Positions 60,756 to 64,000 of a stretch of 64,000 bases of DNA are shown here, piece by piece; the first letter of the stretch is position 1; every line of letters begins with the position of its first letter. The DNA is taken from assembly GCA_041392065.1 (NCBI GenBank), contig JAWKMU010000001.1, positions 496,001 through 560,000 of the forward strand, read 5' to 3'. The notes below the pieces were generated by a model. The model had not been told where the DNA came from, did no database searches, and saw only the letters and a list, made by a program, of their open reading frames with translations. A program made the position numbers and the translations under genes. This DNA is from CAJQLB01 sp041392065 (lineage in GTDB: Bacteria; Bacteroidota; Bacteroidia; Flavobacteriales; Flavobacteriaceae).

Positions 60756-60829
60756 TGTCACCTTGAGCTCAGTCTAAAGGTCTTTAAGTTACAACTCAAC
60801 ATAAGGTTTCGACTGCGCTCAACCTGACA
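60756..60829. repeat. Intergenic inverted repeat of the CHTERSRS-type family
   Basis: The left arm runs TGTCA-CC-TTGAGC-T-CAGTC from 60756. The right arm, read on the other strand from 60829, runs TGTCA-GG-TTGAGC-G-CAGTC. The two arms are imperfect inverted copies of the element inside pyrD at 16507-16532. It lies between the DUF6249 gene and a sigma factor gene. Confidence 0.8.
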
Positions 60830-60890
60830 GTATTTATTTTTTTCATAAAAAAGTGTAACCAAATACACACTTATATAGTCATAGTTATAA

Positions 60891-61490
60891 ATGACCACTA
60901 ACGATCAAGTTTATATAGACTCTATTTTAAATGGCGATGCTAATGCTTTTGCAGTATTGGTAGACCGTTATAAGGATTTGGTATACACCTTGGCGTTACG
61001 AATGATGAAACATACTGAAGAAGCTGAAGAAGCTGCTCAAGACACTTTTATTAAGGTATATAAATCGTTAAATAAGTTTAAAGGAGAGTCAAAATTTTCG
61101 ACATGGATATATAGAGTAGCTTATAATACATGTTTGGATAGATTAAAAAAAAATAAACGACAACAAAATACAGTTGAAATTAATGAATACACAGAGCATC
61201 AAGTTAAAACCTTGGACAATGCTCTTGATAATATAGAAGCAAAAGAACGCGAACAAAGTATACAAGATTGTTTAGCGTTATTACCAAGTGAAGATAGTTT
61301 TTTATTAACTTTATATTACTTTGAAGAATTATCGCTGGAAGAAATAGCAAAAATTGTTGACCTAAAACCTAACAATGTAAAAGTTAAGCTTTTTAGAAGT
61401 CGTAAAAAATTAGCGACTTTGTTACGAAAAAAATTAGATAATGAAACCATAGAGAGTTATGAAGGATCATACAGAACAGCATTTAGATAA
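60891..61490 (+). CDS. ECF-type RNA polymerase sigma factor
   Basis: A 199-residue sigma-70 family protein: region 2 is ALVDRYKDLVYTLALRMMKHTEEAEEAAQDTFIKVYKSLNKFKGESKFSTWIYRVAYNTCLDRLKKNKR (about 21-88) and region 4 is LPSEDSFLLTLYYFEELSLEEIAKIVDLKPNNVKVKLFRSRKKLATLL (about 128-175). The last 32 bases overlap the following membrane protein gene in another frame, which suggests coupled translation with a likely anti-sigma partner. Confidence 0.94.
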   Translation: MTTNDQVYIDSILNGDANAFAVLVDRYKDLVYTLALRMMKHTEEAEEAAQDTFIKVYKSLNKFKGESKFSTWIYRVAYNTCLDRLKKNKRQQNTVEINEYTEHQVKTLDNALDNIEAKEREQSIQDCLALLPSEDSFLLTLYYFEELSLEEIAKIVDLKPNNVKVKLFRSRKKLATLLRKKLDNETIESYEGSYRTAFR

Positions 61491-61869
61491 TTTAGCAAAA
61501 AAAGCAATGAAATCGTCATTGTTGGAATCGCCTTCAACAGATTTTACTGCTAATATTATGAAACAGATAGAGCATATTAAAGTAGGTTCTGCAACTGCTT
61601 ACAAACCACTTATCTCAAAATATGGCTGGTTTGGTATTATCGTCATTTTGATTGGTATTTCTACTTATATGATGTTTGGCAATGTTGAAAGTTATCCTCT
61701 TCTCGAAAAAGTAGATTATTCGGTAATTTCAAATAATAAGTTTACAGAATTACTATCAGGTATTAAATTATCGAAAACTTTAATGTATACTATAGGGCTT
61801 TTCGGATTAGTGTTTTTTATACAAATACCGTTAATGAAGCACGTTATCAATAAAAGAATGGGGTTTTAA
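61459..61869 (+). CDS. Two-helix membrane protein, probable anti-sigma partner
   Basis: A 136-residue protein. The soluble N-terminal part (HTEQHLDNLAKKAMKSSLLESPSTDFTANIMKQIEHIK) resembles the start of small flavobacterial anti-sigma proteins. Two transmembrane helices follow (about 52-70 and 113-131). No zinc-binding anti-sigma (HxxxCxxC) motif is present. The role is inferred from its 32-base overlap with the sigma gene. It converges with the next gene by a 4-base overlap. Confidence 0.75.
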   Translation: MKDHTEQHLDNLAKKAMKSSLLESPSTDFTANIMKQIEHIKVGSATAYKPLISKYGWFGIIVILIGISTYMMFGNVESYPLLEKVDYSVISNNKFTELLSGIKLSKTLMYTIGLFGLVFFIQIPLMKHVINKRMGF

Positions 61870-63185
61870 TCTTTAAAAAACCAAAACGGAATAGTAGCAA
61901 CATTGTAATAGTTAGTGTCTTGGTCTTTTATATACATTCTATTCACCTTAAGAACATGCTTGCCTTCGTCAAGAGTTTTAGTACTTAAATAGGTCTCAAA
62001 ACCCATTTTGTTGTTCAGTATTTTGCCAAAGATAAATTCATCATCATAGATTAAAGAATCTATTTTTGTATGGTATATTGTATTAAAAGTTTTTAAATAT
62101 TCACGTTTTAAACTATCTAATTTATTGCCATCAATAAACGTATTGTTTATGTTAATGTTAGAACTTAAACCACGCTCATCATTTTCAGGTTTTAAGCCTT
62201 CATTAAAAGCGTAAACTCTATTTTCAATGCTTTCAGTAAAAAGCACAAAAACTTTTACATAAGGGTCTGTTATCACTTTAGATTGTATGGCAACATCATT
62301 AATAAACGTGTTTTCATCAAGTAAATTTTCGTAATTTCTATTGTCTGCGCTAATTTGGTTAGAGCTAAAACCTTCGTTTAAGTAGTTGGAAGTTTTGTAT
62401 CTGAGAGATAATGTTAATGCAATAAGTATGTAAAAAGGTACAAGAGCAAAACTAAGACGTCTTCCAAATTTGTTATCAAGAAAATTATACACTAATGGTC
62501 TGTATAAAAAGGATAACGTAATAAAACTAAACACCCAATATACAGGGAAATATATTTTAGAAATCCACTTTTTCTTTTTTAAGAACCCAAGGGTTAAAAA
62601 ATCTATTAAAGTAAAAAGCATTCCAAAAATAATAAACAAGATTAGCGCAATCCCTATGCCTTTTGAAACCCAAGTTGGTAAGTCGTCAGAGTTTAATAAA
62701 TAATTTGCAATTAAGGCTATTGCTAAGATTGTAAAAGTAATAGCAAGAACATAAAAAATAAGCAAAAAGGAAATGGCAAAAATAACGCTACAATAGTCCT
62801 CTAAGGTAGCAATATACTTATCAAAAGAGCCTACACGTTTTTTTAAGTATTTTGTAAATTTTGGACTGTATTTTAGATTATCATAATCAATATCACCTGA
62901 AACATAACGTAATCCCAAAGCACCAATCCAAAGACCTCGAAGTAAAACATGTAACAGCAAATTGAAGATTAATATGGCGCATGAAACCCAAGCTATGGAG
63001 TAAATGACAAAAGAATATATTTGCTGACTGTTTTGGGCATCTTGAACCTCTAATTTTAAATAAGGATAAGCTGTAAATAAGCCAAATATGGCAAACCCAG
63101 AGATAAGCAATTCAAGTTGCCAGCTTTCTTCTTGTAGCTTTTGGAGTAATTGTTTAAACTCAGGTCTGTTGTAATCTTGAGCCAT
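61866..63185 (-). CDS. Polytopic membrane protein of unknown function
   Basis: A 439-residue protein with about seven hydrophobic helices in its first ~275 residues (near 28-46, 63-88, 135-165, 180-205, 215-235, 255-270). The C-terminal ~165-residue soluble domain is charged (NRNYENLLDENTFINDVAIQSKVITDPYVKVFVLFTESIENRVYAFNEGL). The first cytoplasmic segment PEFKQLLQKLQEESWQLELLISGFAIFG is amphipathic. I do not recognise a family. It is flanked by two sigma-factor loci but transcribed alone. Confidence 0.75.
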   Translation of the reverse strand: MAQDYNRPEFKQLLQKLQEESWQLELLISGFAIFGLFTAYPYLKLEVQDAQNSQQIYSFVIYSIAWVSCAILIFNLLLHVLLRGLWIGALGLRYVSGDIDYDNLKYSPKFTKYLKKRVGSFDKYIATLEDYCSVIFAISFLLIFYVLAITFTILAIALIANYLLNSDDLPTWVSKGIGIALILFIIFGMLFTLIDFLTLGFLKKKKWISKIYFPVYWVFSFITLSFLYRPLVYNFLDNKFGRRLSFALVPFYILIALTLSLRYKTSNYLNEGFSSNQISADNRNYENLLDENTFINDVAIQSKVITDPYVKVFVLFTESIENRVYAFNEGLKPENDERGLSSNININNTFIDGNKLDSLKREYLKTFNTIYHTKIDSLIYDDEFIFGKILNNKMGFETYLSTKTLDEGKHVLKVNRMYIKDQDTNYYNVATIPFWFFKD

Positions 63186-63292
63186 TTTTAAAAATTTACT
63201 GGAAATATAACGACTTTATAAATAAAGTAAAAAGTTACTTTTATGAAAAATCTTCAAACAGAATTGAAACCTTTTTATTTTTCTTTCGTTTT

Positions 63293-63300
63293 TAATTTTG
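63293..63300 (+). promoter_or_regulatory. -7 element of the sigma-factor gene at 63320
   Basis: TAATTTTG matches TAnnTTTG, 19 bases before the ATG; no TTG lies at the usual spacing. Confidence 0.45.
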
Positions 63301-63319
63301 AATGCACTGACCAAAATAT

Positions 63320-63868
63320 ATGAAATCCGACATAGAGATTCTAATTAAGGGTAGTTTAAACAATAATGTAAAAAGCCAAATGCAGCTCTATGACACTTAT
63401 TGTAATGCTATGTACAATATTGCTTGTAGGTATGTTAAGAATGAAGAAGATGCAAAAGACGTTATGCAAGAAGGATTTTTAAAAGCCTTTTTAAACATAA
63501 AGAACTACAAACCAGAATATAGCTTTGGTTCTTGGCTTAAACGAATTATCATTAATCAAAGTATCGATTATTTAAAGAAAAGAAAACTGGAAATCGTTGA
63601 TAATGAGATTGAAGAATTACAGATTATAGACTCTGAAGATTGGAATTTTAGTGCCAACATTACCAAACAACAAATTGTTAATAAAGTTGAGGAGCTAAAT
63701 GACCATTACAAAATAGTGGTAAAACTGTATTTGTTTGAAGGTTACGACCATGAAGAAATCTCTCAAATATTAGGCATTCCTATAAAAACATCAAGAACTC
63801 ATTTAAGAAGAGGAAGAATAAAATTACAAAAACTTTTAAAAAGTAAAGTATATGGAACAGGATATTAG
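63320..63868 (+). CDS. ECF-type RNA polymerase sigma factor
   Basis: A 182-residue sigma-70 family protein with region 2 (MQLYDTYCNAMYNIACRYVKNEEDAKDVMQEGFLKAFLNIKNYKPEYSFGSWLKRIIINQSIDYLKKRK) and region 4 (LNDHYKIVVKLYLFEGYDHEEISQILGIPIKTSRTHLRRGRIKLQKLL). It is the fourth ECF factor in the window. The downstream gene starts at 63852 inside its 3' end (17-base overlap), the usual arrangement with an anti-sigma gene. Confidence 0.93.
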   Translation: MKSDIEILIKGSLNNNVKSQMQLYDTYCNAMYNIACRYVKNEEDAKDVMQEGFLKAFLNIKNYKPEYSFGSWLKRIIINQSIDYLKKRKLEIVDNEIEELQIIDSEDWNFSANITKQQIVNKVEELNDHYKIVVKLYLFEGYDHEEISQILGIPIKTSRTHLRRGRIKLQKLLKSKVYGTGY

Positions 63869-64000
63869 AAAACTTTTTGAAGCCGAAATAGAAACAGATA
63901 AAAAATTACCAGCTTCACATAGAGAAGAATTTCAACAAAAATTAGAAGCAGCAAAAAAAGAATTAAGCTCAAAGCAAGGTTTTAAGCATCTTTTTAAATA
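63852..64000 (+). CDS. Start of a probable anti-sigma factor (cut by window end)
   Basis: The first 49 codons of a rightward gene overlap the sigma gene by 17 bases. The visible sequence is charged and helical (MEQDIRKLFEAEIETDKKLPASHREEFQQKL, then AAKKELSSKQGFKHLF), resembling the cytoplasmic N terminus of flavobacterial anti-sigma proteins that precede a transmembrane helix. The rest lies outside the window, so the call rests on position and this segment. Confidence 0.6.
   Translation, partial: MEQDIRKLFEAEIETDKKLPASHREEFQQKLEAAKKELSSKQGFKHLFK

Noticed and set aside
60660..60890. tRNA or small RNA gene in the sigma-factor upstream gap
   Set aside because: The structured part is fully explained by the CHTERSRS-type inverted repeat; no cloverleaf or T-loop motif was found here or in other gaps.

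Overview
The window looks like a chromosomal segment of a marine-type member of the Bacteroidota, family Flavobacteriaceae. The base composition is AT-rich. Ribosome binding sites of the Shine-Dalgarno type are essentially absent, and several genes carry the Bacteroidota promoter form TTG-N19/20-TAnnTTTG. Family content fits too: a type IX secretion C-terminal signal, PUR/DUF3276, a long NusB, leucine dehydrogenase, an HmuY/TonB receptor pair, DUF6249, and an FtsH-LUD-CdsA-Psd operon. Genus cannot be fixed from the sequence alone. No rRNA, tRNA, transposase, integrase, phage gene or CRISPR array was seen. About 62 protein genes fill the window, and no gene-free stretch exceeds 300 bases (the longest, about 245 bases, lies at 21701-21944).

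Layout. 1-9390: transport, CsaA, phospholipid acyltransferase, a large M14 peptidase, a PUR-domain protein and an ABC exporter. 9450-12636: leucine dehydrogenase, nusB, a DUF1573 lipoprotein and yajC. 12641-15818: leftward accessory genes (YdeI-like, a small secreted protein in a repeat-bounded unit, DinB, peptidase T). 15839-18885: pyrD with an in-frame repeat insertion, a secreted spondin-domain protein and HMG-CoA lyase. 18926-24157: a heme/iron-type locus, with HmuY and a TonB receptor running left, and a porin, an FMN-binding protein and a membrane protein running right from an operator-flanked promoter. 24147-33826: sterol-desaturase-like protein, guaB, the phospholipid/FtsH/RsfS operon, birA and pyrE. 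33942-42576: Nudix, msrA, a zinc-ribbon-like coiled coil, Nif3, lpxK, a hybrid TPR kinase, gapA and lipA. 42600-47937: an Nramp-like/ECF sigma/glycosyltransferase operon, aquaporin, and an ECF sigma/anti-sigma pair. 48041-55005: murB, aminotransferase, aspartyl protease and valS. 55010-56169: a second repeat-bounded single-gene unit. 56175-64000: DUF4256, DUF885, a pentapeptide-repeat fusion, and two more ECF sigma loci.

Most genes are housekeeping and their grouping is functional: phospholipid synthesis (CdsA, Psd, acyl-CoA-binding protein) with the FtsH protease; pyrimidine synthesis (pyrD, pyrE); leucine breakdown enzymes (leucine dehydrogenase, HMG-CoA lyase) on separate transcripts.

The most unusual signals are not single genes. 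(1) Two unrelated one-gene units (13268-14022 and 55010-56169) share one architecture: a hairpin-bearing repeat on the left whose stem differs by paired changes, 9-bp inverted repeats hugging the gene at nearly fixed distances, and a 31-base element on the right (28/31 identical). They look like members of an undescribed cassette-like element family. (2) Twin 28-bp dyad sites, 26/28 identical and 73 bp apart, bracket the porin/FMN promoter in the heme locus. (3) Short dispersed repeats of the CHTERSRS type occur both between genes and in frame inside pyrD.
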